Below, one piece after another: positions 34,744 to 42,970 of a DNA stretch of 64,000 nucleotides. The notes beneath the pieces were generated by a model. It saw nothing but the letters and a program-made list of their open reading frames with translations. It did not search any database and was not told the origin of the DNA. Position 1 is the first letter of the stretch; every line of letters starts with the position of its first letter. This stretch comes from Anaerolineae bacterium (GTDB lineage Bacteria; Chloroflexota; Anaerolineae; Promineifilales; Promineifilaceae): positions 117,316-181,315 of the forward strand of contig JADLAX010000082.1 of assembly GCA_020848035.1 (NCBI GenBank), in the 5' to 3' direction. Position numbers and translations under genes: made by a program.

Positions 34744-36963
34744 TCAGGAGGGAGAGGTGACCGCCGGGCAGCGCTGTAAGGCCTGGGCCAGCTGGTCCAT
34801 TTTGACCGGCTTGCTGATGTAGTCGTCCATGCCTACTTCCAGGTACTTTTCCCGGTCCCCGGTGAGGGCGTTGGCCGTCATGGCGATGATGTACGGCCGT
34901 TGCGCCGCTGGCCAGTTTTCACGAATGAAGCGGGTGGCGCTGACGCCGTCCATCTCCGGCATCTGCACGTCCATCAGGATGACGTCGTATGGCTGGCGCC
35001 TGAGGCTTTCGATCGCTTCCGCTCCATTGCCCGCCACGTCGGCGCGGTAGCCCAGGCGGGCCAACATGCGCAGCGCTACCTTTTGGTTGATGACGTTGTC
35101 TTCAGTGAGCAAAATGCGCAGTGGGTGATGGGCCGTGTCGGCGGGAAAGGGTTCAACGGCTGGTTCGTTGGCGGCCACTGTTTGATTGGGGGTGGAATGG
35201 CTGCCATCCTCGCGCAGCAAATTGATGAGCACGTCGTACAGCTGGGCCTGTTTGGTGGGCTTGACAAGGTGGGCATTGAACAAACGGCCGTCCTGCGTTT
35301 CCTTATGCCAGCCAAGTGAGGTGAGCAAGACGATGGGTAAGGTGTTGTCGTCGTTGGTTTGGCGTACGGTTTGAGCCAGGGAACGGCCGTCCATGCCCGG
35401 CATTTGCATGTCGAAGATAGCGATGTTAAAGGGATCGGTGGTAGTGGCTAAAATGTCTAGTGCCTCTGCCCCGGAGGCGGCCAGAATGGGGCTCATCTGC
35501 CAGGAGAGCGCCTGTTGGGCCAGAATTCTCCGGTTGGTTTCATTGTCGTCGACAATTAAGATGCGCTTGCCGGTGAGGCAGGGCTGTTTGGCGGCAAGAT
35601 AGGCGGGTTGGGTGAAGGGAGCAACGGCCGTTGTGATTGTGAAATGAAATGTGGAGCCTACACCTTCTTCACTTTCCAGCCACAGGCTGCCGCCCATAAG
35701 TTCGGCCAGCTCCTTGCTGATGACCAAACCCAGACCCGTGCCGCCAAATTTGCGCGTGGTGGACGAATCGACCTGGCTGAACGACTTAAACAGCCGCTCC
35801 TGGTTGGCCGGAGAGATGCCAATACCGGTATCTTTAACAGCAAAATGGGTGCGGTAACGGCCGTCGCCAACCATCTGACTGTCTACAAAAACCACCACTT
35901 CCCCTTTTTCGGTGAACTTCAGGGCGTTGCCAATCAGGTTAACCAACACCTGCCGCAGCCGGGTAACATCCCCCATCACCATCGTAGGCGTTTTGTGATG
36001 GATGAAATAAGTGAGCTCAAGCCCTTTTTCCGTGGCTTGCGCGGCCAACAAATCCAACCCTTCTACCACCACGTCTCGAATATTGAGCGGCTGGATTTCC
36101 AATTCCAGCTGGCCTGCTTCAATTTTGGAAAAATCGAGGATATCGTTGATGATGGTGAGCAGGTTGTCGCTGCTTTTGCGGATTGTTTCGGCAAAGTCGG
36201 TCTGTTCAAAGGTCAAGGCGGTGTCCAGCATCAGCCCGGTCATGCCGATGATGCCGTTGAGTGGGGTACGAATTTCATGGCTCATGTTGGCCAGGAACTC
36301 AGATTTGGCCCGCGTGGCCGCTTCGGCCGCTTCTTTGGAGACCATCGTTTCCTGTAACTTTTGGATGGTTTGGTTTAAAGCTTGCTGGTGTTGCCGGGCT
36401 TCGGTCATTGATTGGTGGAAGTTGTCCATCGTCAGGTGGGTAAAAATGCCCATGACAAGGATGGCAATGATGAACGAAGCCAGAATGCTGGATGAATGAA
36501 CCTCATGCGCATGGCCTGAGGCTATGTGACCATTCAATTCACCAATATAGAGCAAAAATAAGCCGGCGATGGAAGCTATGCTGTACATAGCGGCTATCTG
36601 GGTTCCCAGAATAGACCCAGCCACAAAGACCATCGCCACCAGAAAGATGAGTCCACCGCTCAACAAACCATCTGTAAAAATGGCCTCAGCGACAATGAGC
36701 ACATAGAAAAAGGCCAGGTAAACGGCCGCTGTCGTGCGTACATAACCACGTTTATTAAGCACAAACGCGGTGAGGGTTCCCAAAAACAAAACCGAAAAGA
36801 CTAAGATGTTCAGCGTGTCGATCAAAAGCCCCATCGGCACGACAAACACCATCAATATTCCCAGCGAGGCCAGTAGGATGACGTGGAACATCCTGGCGGA
36901 ACTCTCTTTTTCACGGTCAACAAAGGGCGGGGGCGAAAGGAAATTTTTGATGGAGTGAAGCAT
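34744..36963 (-). CDS. Hybrid sensor histidine kinase with two receiver domains
   Basis: 739-residue membrane sensor. About six hydrophobic segments occupy roughly residues 25-190, followed by a coiled linker (LNQTIQKLQETMVSKEAAEA). HisKA has LANMSHEIRTPLNGIIGMTG (His near 226), and HATPase_c has FKSFSQVDSSTTRKFGGTGL. Receiver 1 begins RILIVDDNETNRRIL (~468) with phospho-Asp in AIFDMQMPGMDG. Receiver 2 begins LRILLTEDNVINQKVALRML (~616) with Asp in VILMDVQMPEMDG. No Hpt domain is present. The signal is unknown. It lies upstream of, and in the same direction as, pullulanase with 150 bp between, so regulation of that gene is possible but unproven. Confidence 0.92.
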   Translation of the reverse strand: MLHSIKNFLSPPPFVDREKESSARMFHVILLASLGILMVFVVPMGLLIDTLNILVFSVLFLGTLTAFVLNKRGYVRTTAAVYLAFFYVLIVAEAIFTDGLLSGGLIFLVAMVFVAGSILGTQIAAMYSIASIAGLFLLYIGELNGHIASGHAHEVHSSSILASFIIAILVMGIFTHLTMDNFHQSMTEARQHQQALNQTIQKLQETMVSKEAAEAATRAKSEFLANMSHEIRTPLNGIIGMTGLMLDTALTFEQTDFAETIRKSSDNLLTIINDILDFSKIEAGQLELEIQPLNIRDVVVEGLDLLAAQATEKGLELTYFIHHKTPTMVMGDVTRLRQVLVNLIGNALKFTEKGEVVVFVDSQMVGDGRYRTHFAVKDTGIGISPANQERLFKSFSQVDSSTTRKFGGTGLGLVISKELAELMGGSLWLESEEGVGSTFHFTITTAVAPFTQPAYLAAKQPCLTGKRILIVDDNETNRRILAQQALSWQMSPILAASGAEALDILATTTDPFNIAIFDMQMPGMDGRSLAQTVRQTNDDNTLPIVLLTSLGWHKETQDGRLFNAHLVKPTKQAQLYDVLINLLREDGSHSTPNQTVAANEPAVEPFPADTAHHPLRILLTEDNVINQKVALRMLARLGYRADVAGNGAEAIESLRRQPYDVILMDVQMPEMDGVSATRFIRENWPAAQRPYIIAMTANALTGDREKYLEVGMDDYISKPVKMDQLAQALQRCPAVTSPS

Positions 36964-37158
36964 TTGCCTGGTGCTTATCTGTTGAGAAAATGGTTTGGTG
37001 AACCCAAATGTTCAGGAGGAAGCGTATCGTTTCGCCCTGGTGGTGACAATTGGAGAATCGTACTACTCCCCCCATCGCCGTGGGTGGCCTTTCCCGCTTT
37101 CTGCGCCAAGTTGCATGAAGAATACTGCCCGGCAGGGGTGTCAGTTAATAGATTGGGT

Positions 37159-37187
37159 TTGAGAATCTCGCCCGACACGATTACAAT
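37159..37187 (+). promoter_or_regulatory. Promoter giving a leaderless transcript of the Mrr-like gene
   Basis: TTGAGA at 37159-37164 and TACAAT at 37182-37187, 17-bp spacer. The ATG at 37195 is seven bases beyond the -10, at the expected transcription start. No ribosome-binding site precedes it. The remaining gap 36964-37158 holds no credible gene. Confidence 0.68.
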
Positions 37188-37194
37188 TCTGCAC

Positions 37195-37878
37195 ATGGTA
37201 GTTCGCACCGATTGGCGCATGCGCCAAACCTCCCCTCAGTTGACAACGCAGCTGCGTCGGCCCGTTTCTTTGAGCAGCCGCTGGATTATTGGGTTGGTAA
37301 CGGCCGTTTACCTCGTCTGGATTTTTATTCGGGCCGTCAGCCAGCCAGAGTGGTTTACCCAGCTGCCCGCCCTGGTGCTTGAACTGGTGCGCCTGGCCGA
37401 AGTGGCCTGGTTAGCCACCATCCTGCTGCTCTGGGGGGTGATCTGGTGGCAGGCGCGCCAGGAAGCGTCTTCGCCCTGGGAGCCGTTGGATTTGACCACG
37501 CTTTACAACCTGCATCCGGCCGAATTTGAGCAATACGTGGCCCGGCTGTTCCGCCAAAAAGGGTATAAAGTGGCGCTGCGCGGCCGCAGTGGGGACCTCG
37601 GTGTTGATTTGGTCATCACACGCTCCGGGGGGAGGCGGGCCATCGTCCAGTGCAAGCGCTACCGCAGCACCATCGGGCCTGACATTGTGCGCGAGCTGTA
37701 CGGCACCCTCATGCATGAAGGTGTCTCGCACGCTTTTCTGATCACCACCGCCGAAATTTCGGACGCGGCGCGGGCGTGGGCGCGGGGCAAACCGATGACC
37801 CTGATTGATGGTCCCACGCTGGTGCAAATTGCGTCCTCGCTTCGCCTGAAACCCACTTCCCCGGCAAACTCCTTATGA
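37195..37878 (+). CDS. Membrane-tethered Mrr-type restriction-endonuclease-like protein
   Basis: 227 residues with two N-terminal membrane helices (about 27-45 and 58-80), then an Mrr_cat PD-(D/E)xK nuclease domain. The core is LHPAEFEQYVARLFRQKGYK, GDLGVDLVITR (catalytic Asp) and AIVQCKRYRS (Gln-x-Lys), which is the family's D-(Q)xK pattern. Proteins of this layout are widespread and are thought to act on modified or foreign DNA, but the membrane tether is not well explained. The start at 37195 is chosen from the promoter; ATG 37219 is the alternative. The gene heads an operon: the next gene overlaps by four bases. Confidence 0.8.
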   Translation: MVVRTDWRMRQTSPQLTTQLRRPVSLSSRWIIGLVTAVYLVWIFIRAVSQPEWFTQLPALVLELVRLAEVAWLATILLLWGVIWWQARQEASSPWEPLDLTTLYNLHPAEFEQYVARLFRQKGYKVALRGRSGDLGVDLVITRSGGRRAIVQCKRYRSTIGPDIVRELYGTLMHEGVSHAFLITTAEISDAARAWARGKPMTLIDGPTLVQIASSLRLKPTSPANSL

Positions 37879-38504
37879 ACCAGCTGGAGCAAACCCGCCA
37901 GACCTACCGGCACATCGCAACCGCTTATGCCCAGGCCCAGCAGGAACGGGGGGCCAGTGAGGAGATGAAAGCGCAGCTGGAGAAGTTTGCCGCGCTGCTG
38001 TCGCCTGGTGCCATCGTGCTGGATGTGGGCTGTGGGCCGGGAATGGATACGGCCGTTCTGCGCCACCACCACCTGCAAGCCATCGGTCTGGACTACAGCT
38101 ATGAGATGATGCTGGCCGGCCGCGAGGGGCTGGGCAACCAGGTGCCGTTTACCCAGGCCGACATGCGCCGTTTGCCCGTGGCCGACAACGTTGACGGCCT
38201 GTGGGTGTGCGCGTCGCTGCTGCACCTGGTCCGCGAAGAGGTGCTGCCCACGCTGCACGAATTCCACCGCGTGCTGCGGCCCGGCGGCGTTTTGTATCTT
38301 TCGGTCAAGCTGGGCGATGGCGCGGCCTGGGTGACCAACCCTTATGACCAGACCCACCAGCGCTTTTTTACTTACTGGCAGCCGGAGTTGTTGGATTCTT
38401 TGCTGGAAACGGCCGCTTTCCACATCCTCGACGGCTGGCAGGAGGCGGGGCGGCGCGACACCTGGCTGGTGCGCTACGCCCGCAAGGAGGAGCCACCCAA
38501 ATGA
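37875..38504 (+). CDS. Class I SAM-dependent methyltransferase
   Basis: 209 residues. Motif I is VLDVGCGPGMDTAVL, followed by acidic GLDYSYEMM, post-I FTQADMRRLP and motif IV-like VDGLWVCASLLHL, then VLRPGGVLYLSV. This resembles small-molecule methyltransferases (UbiE/Methyltransf_11 group) and not DNA methylases, so it does not form a restriction-modification pair with the gene before it. Both its start and its end overlap neighbours by ATGA, showing tight translational coupling. Substrate unknown. Confidence 0.85.
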   Translation: MNQLEQTRQTYRHIATAYAQAQQERGASEEMKAQLEKFAALLSPGAIVLDVGCGPGMDTAVLRHHHLQAIGLDYSYEMMLAGREGLGNQVPFTQADMRRLPVADNVDGLWVCASLLHLVREEVLPTLHEFHRVLRPGGVLYLSVKLGDGAAWVTNPYDQTHQRFFTYWQPELLDSLLETAAFHILDGWQEAGRRDTWLVRYARKEEPPK

Positions 38505-39301
38505 ACCTGACTGAGTACAATCAATTTACCGAGGAGCTGCGCCTGAAGCTGGCCGGGGACGACCGCGTGTTGGCCCTGATAGCGGTTGGCTCGATGGCCC
38601 AGCAAGATTATCAGCCCGACGAATGGTCAGACCACGACTTTTTTGTTATCACCATTCACGGCGTGCAGGAAGACATGCGCCGCGATTTGTCGTGGCTGCC
38701 CCGACCCGACGCTCTGGTCTTTTCGTTTCGCGAAACGGAGCACGGCATGAAGGCACTGTATGCCGGGGGGCATCTGCTGGAGTTTGCCATTTTTAACAAA
38801 GATGAGCTGCAAATGGCCCGCATCAACCGCTACCGGGTGCTGCTGGACAAAGCGGAAATCACCCCCAGGCTGGCTGAGCTGGCCTTAACCACTGAGGATT
38901 TTGCGGCCCAGGCCAAAACGGATCCCCAGCGGCGGTTTGCTGAGTTTTTAATGAACCTGTTTGTGGGCGTGGGGCGCTATGCCCGTGGCGAGCGCTTGAG
39001 CGGGCACCAGTTCATCAAAACCCATGCCCTGACCCATCTGCTGCGGCTGCTGGCCGAATTTCACACGTCGGAGGCGCAGCATTTGCTGGATAACCTGGAT
39101 CCGTTTCGCCGGTTTGAGCGGGTTTTCCCGGTGCTGGGCGCAGAGGTTAACCGGATTTTGGCGCTTAGTCCGCTGCTGGCGGCGGAAGGGCTGTTGGTGT
39201 TGGCGGTGCAGGAGCTACGGCCGTTTCTCACCCCATTCCCCGCAGCGGCCGTGACGGAAGTGCAGCGTATGATTGCCAAAGCAAAAGAGGAGGAAGGCTA
39301 G
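38501..39301 (+). CDS. Nucleotidyltransferase-fold protein
   Basis: 266 residues. The N-terminal VLALIAVGSMAQQDYQPDEW and the adjoining SDHDFFVI give the GS...D.D pattern of the pol-beta nucleotidyltransferase superfamily, with metal-binding Asp residues. The remainder is alpha-helical, like streptomycin/kanamycin adenylyltransferases. Antibiotic adenylylation is one option, but many such chromosomal proteins have other or unknown substrates. It is coupled by ATGA to the methyltransferase, and its stop is five bases before the phosphatase start. Confidence 0.7.
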   Translation: MNLTEYNQFTEELRLKLAGDDRVLALIAVGSMAQQDYQPDEWSDHDFFVITIHGVQEDMRRDLSWLPRPDALVFSFRETEHGMKALYAGGHLLEFAIFNKDELQMARINRYRVLLDKAEITPRLAELALTTEDFAAQAKTDPQRRFAEFLMNLFVGVGRYARGERLSGHQFIKTHALTHLLRLLAEFHTSEAQHLLDNLDPFRRFERVFPVLGAEVNRILALSPLLAAEGLLVLAVQELRPFLTPFPAAAVTEVQRMIAKAKEEEG

Positions 39302-39305
39302 ACTC

Positions 39306-39914
39306 GTGACATTGTTGACCATCTTGCTGCTGCGTCACGGCCAGACGGATTGGAACCACTCGGGCCGCTGGCAGGGCCACGCCGATATTCCACTAAACGA
39401 AACCGGGCAAAAACAGGCCGCTGCGCTGTGTCAGCGCCTGCGCTCCTGGCCTATCGACACGATTTATACGAGTGACTTGCAGCGCTGTGTGCAAACGGCC
39501 GAACCCCTGGCTGCGGAACTGGGCATCGCGCCCATCAAGAAGAAGGTGTGGCGCGAACGAGATGTGGGCGACTTTAGCGGCCTCACGGGCGAACAGGCGC
39601 GTGAGCAGTTCCCCGACGTGTGGGCCAGGACGACCCGTGGCATGATCGATCCCCCCAACGGCGAGGCGTTTACCGATGTGCTCAGCCGCGCCTGGCGCGC
39701 TTACGAATCGGTGCGCGACACGCACAGGGAGGGCATGGTGGCGGTAATCACCCACGGCGGCTTGCTGCACGCCCTGTTGGGCCAGGTGATGGGCATAGAT
39801 CCGGCGATTTACGGCCGTTTCTCCATGCGCGGCAACACCGGCCTCAGCATCATCGAAGTCAATTCACACGGCGCGGTTGTTACCCGGCTAAACGACACCA
39901 GCCATCTTGAATAA
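39306..39914 (+). CDS. Histidine phosphatase family protein (phosphoglycerate-mutase-like)
   Basis: 202 residues from GTG 39306. The catalytic histidine motif is LLRHGQTDWN at the N-terminus, with the partner Arg in YTSDLQRCVQTAEPL, Glu in WRERDVGDFSG and the second His in VITHGGLLHALLG. Such small members are often alpha-ribazole or broad sugar phosphatases, not glycolytic mutases. A TTG start 33 bases earlier is possible, but AGGAGG at 39287-39292 favours the GTG. It is the last gene of the four-gene coupled run beginning at the Mrr-like nuclease. Confidence 0.88.
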   Translation: MTLLTILLLRHGQTDWNHSGRWQGHADIPLNETGQKQAAALCQRLRSWPIDTIYTSDLQRCVQTAEPLAAELGIAPIKKKVWRERDVGDFSGLTGEQAREQFPDVWARTTRGMIDPPNGEAFTDVLSRAWRAYESVRDTHREGMVAVITHGGLLHALLGQVMGIDPAIYGRFSMRGNTGLSIIEVNSHGAVVTRLNDTSHLE

Positions 39915-39918
39915 ACAG

Positions 39919-39980
39919 GAGATTGGAGATTGGAGATTTGCATCAATTTCTAATCTCCAATCTCCAATTACTAATCTCCC
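39919..39980. repeat. GGAGATT-family repeat, copy 1
   Basis: Three GGAGATT 7-mers on the left are answered by AATCTCC 7-mers on the right, so the block folds into a hairpin. A second copy is at 53704-53773. Confidence 0.8.
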
Positions 39981-40006
39981 TAAAATCACACCTAAAGGAC
40001 AACAAA

Positions 40007-41389
40007 ATGACAGTAGAACCAACAAATCCCCTCTGGGACAAAATCGACGCCCACATTGATCAAAACGTCACTTACTGGATTGACCAGCTGGCCCGCCTCT
40101 GCGCCCAGCCCAGCGTCTCGGCGCAAAATGATGGCATTGCCGAATGCGCCGACCTGGTGGCCACCATGCTGCGCGAGCAGGGTTTCCGCGCCGAGGTGAT
40201 GCCGTCGGATGGCTACCCCGTGGTCTATGGGGAAGGCGACGGCCGTTCCGACAAAACGCTCCTCTTCTACCTCCACTACGACGTGCAGCCTGCCGAACCG
40301 TTGGAGCTGTGGGACTCGCCGCCGTTCCAGCTTACCGAGCGCGACGGCAAGCTGTACGCCCGTGGCATCAGCGACGACAAGGGGCACATCATTTGCCGCC
40401 TGGCCGCCCTGGCCGCCGTGAAGGAGGCGATGGGCGGTGAGCTGCCCTGCAACGTCAAGTTCATCATCGAGGGCGAAGAGGAAGTTGGCAGCCCCAACAT
40501 GCCCGCCTTTGTGGATAAACACCAGGCGAAACTGGCCGCCGATGCCTGCATCTGGGAGTTTGGCGGGGTGGATCATGACGGCCGTCCCAGCCAGGCGTTA
40601 GGTATGCGCGGCATTTGCTACGTCGAGCTGTCGGTGCAAACCGCCTCGATTGACGCCCACTCCGGTCTGGGTGGTTCGATTTTCCCCAACGCCGCCTGGC
40701 GGCTGGTCTGGGCGCTGAACACGCTCAAGGACCAAAACGAGCGCATCCTCATTCCTGGCTTCTACGACAACGTGCAGCCGCCCAGCGCTCGCGACCTGGA
40801 AATGTTGGCCGCCATGCCGTCGGAGGCTGAGAATCTGAAAGAGATGTTCCAGCTGGATGGCTTTTTGTTGGGCCTGACGGATGATTTGGAATTGAAGCGA
40901 ACGGCCGTTTTCGAACCCACCTGCACCATTTGCGGCCTGACCTCAGGCTACCAGGGTCCCGGCTCCAAAACGGTGCTGCCTGCCCAGGCCAGCGCCAAGG
41001 TAGACTTCCGCCTGGTGCCCAACCAGACGCCCGACGAGGTGGTGGCCAAACTGCGCGCCCACCTGGACGCCCACGGCTTCAGCGACATCCAAATCAAGCT
41101 CAACGGCGGCGGCCGTCCGGCCAAAGTGGACCCCGATGACCCGTTTGTGCAGTTGACCAACGAAACGGCCGAACTGGTCTACGGCAAAGAGCCCAACGTC
41201 GCCCCGATGATTGGCGGCAGCGGCCCGAACTACCCCTTCATCCACACGCTCGGTCTGCCGCTGGTGGCCGCTGGCGTCGGTTACCCCGGCAGCCAGGTCC
41301 ACGCCCCCAACGAAAACATGCGCCTGGATTATTTCCTGCTGGGCACCAAACACACCGCCCGCATCATCGAGCAGTTTGGCAGCAGGTAA
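40007..41389 (+). CDS. M20-family dipeptidase/aminoacylase-like metallopeptidase
   Basis: 460 residues from ATG 40007 (AAAGGA upstream). The di-zinc motifs are clear: LLFYLHYDVQPAEPLELW (first His/Asp), YARGISDDKGHI (bridging Asp), IEGEEEVGSPN (general-base Glu and ligand Glu), CIWEFGGVDHDG and, at the end, GGSGPNYPF. This is the carnosinase/CNDP-like subgroup, which hydrolyses dipeptides in the cytoplasm. An upstream in-frame ATG falls inside the repeat and is not credible. Confidence 0.92.
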   Translation: MTVEPTNPLWDKIDAHIDQNVTYWIDQLARLCAQPSVSAQNDGIAECADLVATMLREQGFRAEVMPSDGYPVVYGEGDGRSDKTLLFYLHYDVQPAEPLELWDSPPFQLTERDGKLYARGISDDKGHIICRLAALAAVKEAMGGELPCNVKFIIEGEEEVGSPNMPAFVDKHQAKLAADACIWEFGGVDHDGRPSQALGMRGICYVELSVQTASIDAHSGLGGSIFPNAAWRLVWALNTLKDQNERILIPGFYDNVQPPSARDLEMLAAMPSEAENLKEMFQLDGFLLGLTDDLELKRTAVFEPTCTICGLTSGYQGPGSKTVLPAQASAKVDFRLVPNQTPDEVVAKLRAHLDAHGFSDIQIKLNGGGRPAKVDPDDPFVQLTNETAELVYGKEPNVAPMIGGSGPNYPFIHTLGLPLVAAGVGYPGSQVHAPNENMRLDYFLLGTKHTARIIEQFGSR

Positions 41390-41406
41390 TCGTTAATTAG
41401 GGAATT

Positions 41407-41487
41407 CACCCTAACCCCAGCCCTCTCCCTACGAGGGAGAGGGAGTCAGATTCCCTAACTCTCCCAGGGGGAGGGTTAGGGTGGGGG
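41407..41487. repeat. CACCCTAACCCC hairpin repeat
   Basis: Outer arms CACCCTAACCC (41407-41417) and GGGTTAGGGTG (41473-41483) are perfect complements. Inner GAGGGAGAGGG/CCCTCTCCCT arms also pair. It is a large intergenic element between convergent genes. Similar elements are widespread in unrelated bacteria. Confidence 0.85.
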
Positions 41488-41500
41488 TTGAAGGATTCCA

Positions 41501-42928
41501 CTACGCTCTGGCCGCCATTTCCTCACCAAAGCCGAGCAGCGCTTTAACGCGCTCATCGTTGGGCGCTTCAGCGTAGACACGCAGGACAGGTTCGGTGCCA
41601 GACGGCCGTATCAACAGCCAGCTGCCATCGTTCAGGTAATATTTCACCCCGTCCACCGTCTCCACTTTTTCCACCGCCACGCCCGCAATCGCCTCCGGGG
41701 CGAGATTGATGAGCATTTCCACCATGCGCTTCTTCTCCACCGGGCGGGTCAGCTTCATGTCGGTGCGGGCGTATTGGGCCGGGCCGTACTTGGCCAGCAG
41801 ATCCTCTACCAGCACATGCAGCGGCATTTTGGCAGCAGCCATCACCTCCAGCAGCAGCAGCCCCAGCAGCACGCCGTCACCCTCCGGGATGTGCCCCTGG
41901 ATGCTCATGCCGCCCGACTCCTCGCCGCCCATCACCACACCACCAGCAATCATCAAATCGGCGATATGGTTGAAGCCTACCGGCGTTTCGATGAGCTCCA
42001 GGCCGTACTGCGCGGCAATCCGGTCAATCATGCGCGTGGTGGAAACGGTACGTACCACCTTGCCGCGCAGCCCGCGCTTTTCTAACAAGTAGCGCAGCAC
42101 CAGGGCAAAAATCCGGTGTGGATCGACAAAGTTGCCCTGTGCATCCACCGCGCCGATGCGGTCGGCGTCGCCATCGGTGGCCAGGCCCACATCCCAGTGG
42201 CCGCTCTGAATGGTGGACATGAGCAGCCCCAGGTGCCGGGTGATCGGCTCGGGATGAATGCCGCCAAAGCCGGGGTTCATCTCGTGGCGGATGTTGTGCA
42301 CGTGGGTACGGCCGCGTGCCAGTACCTCGCTGATTGCCCCCCGCCCGGAGCCAAACATGCCGTCGGCCACCACGCGCAGCTCGCCGCTGGACAAAATGTC
42401 CAGATCGACCAGATTGCTCAGGTGTTCGTAGTAAGCCCAGGCCGGATCAAACTTGTGTACCCGATCCATCTTGACCGCTTCGTCGAGGTCCATCAGGTTG
42501 GGGCCGCGAGCGGTGGACAGGTTACGCTCCAGCAGCTGCTCGACGCGTTTGTGGTGCGATGGGCTGGCGCTGCCACCAAAACAGGATTTGAGCTTGACGC
42601 CGTTGTAGCGCGGCGCATTGTGGCTGGCGGTAATCATCACGCCCGCCGTGGCATTTTTGTGCTTAACGGCGTAGCTGATGGCCGGGGTGGGTGTGTCGGC
42701 GCGGGCCAGCCAGGTGTCGATGCGGTTGGCGGCCATCACGCGGGCCACTTCAGCTGCGTACCGGTCGGACAAAAAGCGGGTGTCGAAGCCTACCACCACG
42801 CTGGGATTGCTGTCATTTTCCTCACGCACATAGTCGGCGATGGCCTGGGCCACCAGCCGCAGGTTGCCAAAAGTAAAGGTTTCGCTGATGACGGCGCGCC
42901 AGCCGTCGGTGCCAAATTTGATGGTCAT
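41501..42928 (-). CDS. Phosphoglucomutase/phosphomannomutase family protein
   Basis: Interconverts hexose-1- and hexose-6-phosphates. It has 475 residues from ATG 42928, preceded by AAAGGA. Active-site phosphoserine in VMITASHNAPRYNGVK, metal loop GLATDGDADRIGAVD, sugar loop MGGEESGGMS and phosphate loop IRPSGTEPVLRVYAEA are all intact. The opening IKFGTDGWRAVI is typical of the family. Glucose or mannose specificity cannot be fixed by eye; the GEESGGMS loop is compatible with both. It is read in the same direction as glycerate kinase. Confidence 0.92.
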   Translation of the reverse strand: MTIKFGTDGWRAVISETFTFGNLRLVAQAIADYVREENDSNPSVVVGFDTRFLSDRYAAEVARVMAANRIDTWLARADTPTPAISYAVKHKNATAGVMITASHNAPRYNGVKLKSCFGGSASPSHHKRVEQLLERNLSTARGPNLMDLDEAVKMDRVHKFDPAWAYYEHLSNLVDLDILSSGELRVVADGMFGSGRGAISEVLARGRTHVHNIRHEMNPGFGGIHPEPITRHLGLLMSTIQSGHWDVGLATDGDADRIGAVDAQGNFVDPHRIFALVLRYLLEKRGLRGKVVRTVSTTRMIDRIAAQYGLELIETPVGFNHIADLMIAGGVVMGGEESGGMSIQGHIPEGDGVLLGLLLLEVMAAAKMPLHVLVEDLLAKYGPAQYARTDMKLTRPVEKKRMVEMLINLAPEAIAGVAVEKVETVDGVKYYLNDGSWLLIRPSGTEPVLRVYAEAPNDERVKALLGFGEEMAARA

Positions 42929-42941
42929 TGGGTGTCCTTTG

Positions 42942-42970
42942 GTAGAGACGTTGCATTGCAACGTCTCTAC
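42942..42970. repeat. GTAGAGACGTTGCA palindrome overlapping a stop codon
   Basis: 29 nt: GTAGAGACGTTGCA, one T, then its exact reverse complement. The TAG stop of the glycerate kinase gene (42969-42967, minus strand) lies inside it. Elements of this sequence are common in cyanobacteria and other phyla (from memory). Confidence 0.88.

Noticed and set aside
37195..38504. Restriction-modification system formed by the Mrr-like nuclease and adjacent methyltransferase
   Set aside because: The methyltransferase has small-molecule-type motifs (GCGPG, ADMRRLP) and lacks DNA-methylase catalytic motifs such as NPPY or PCQ.
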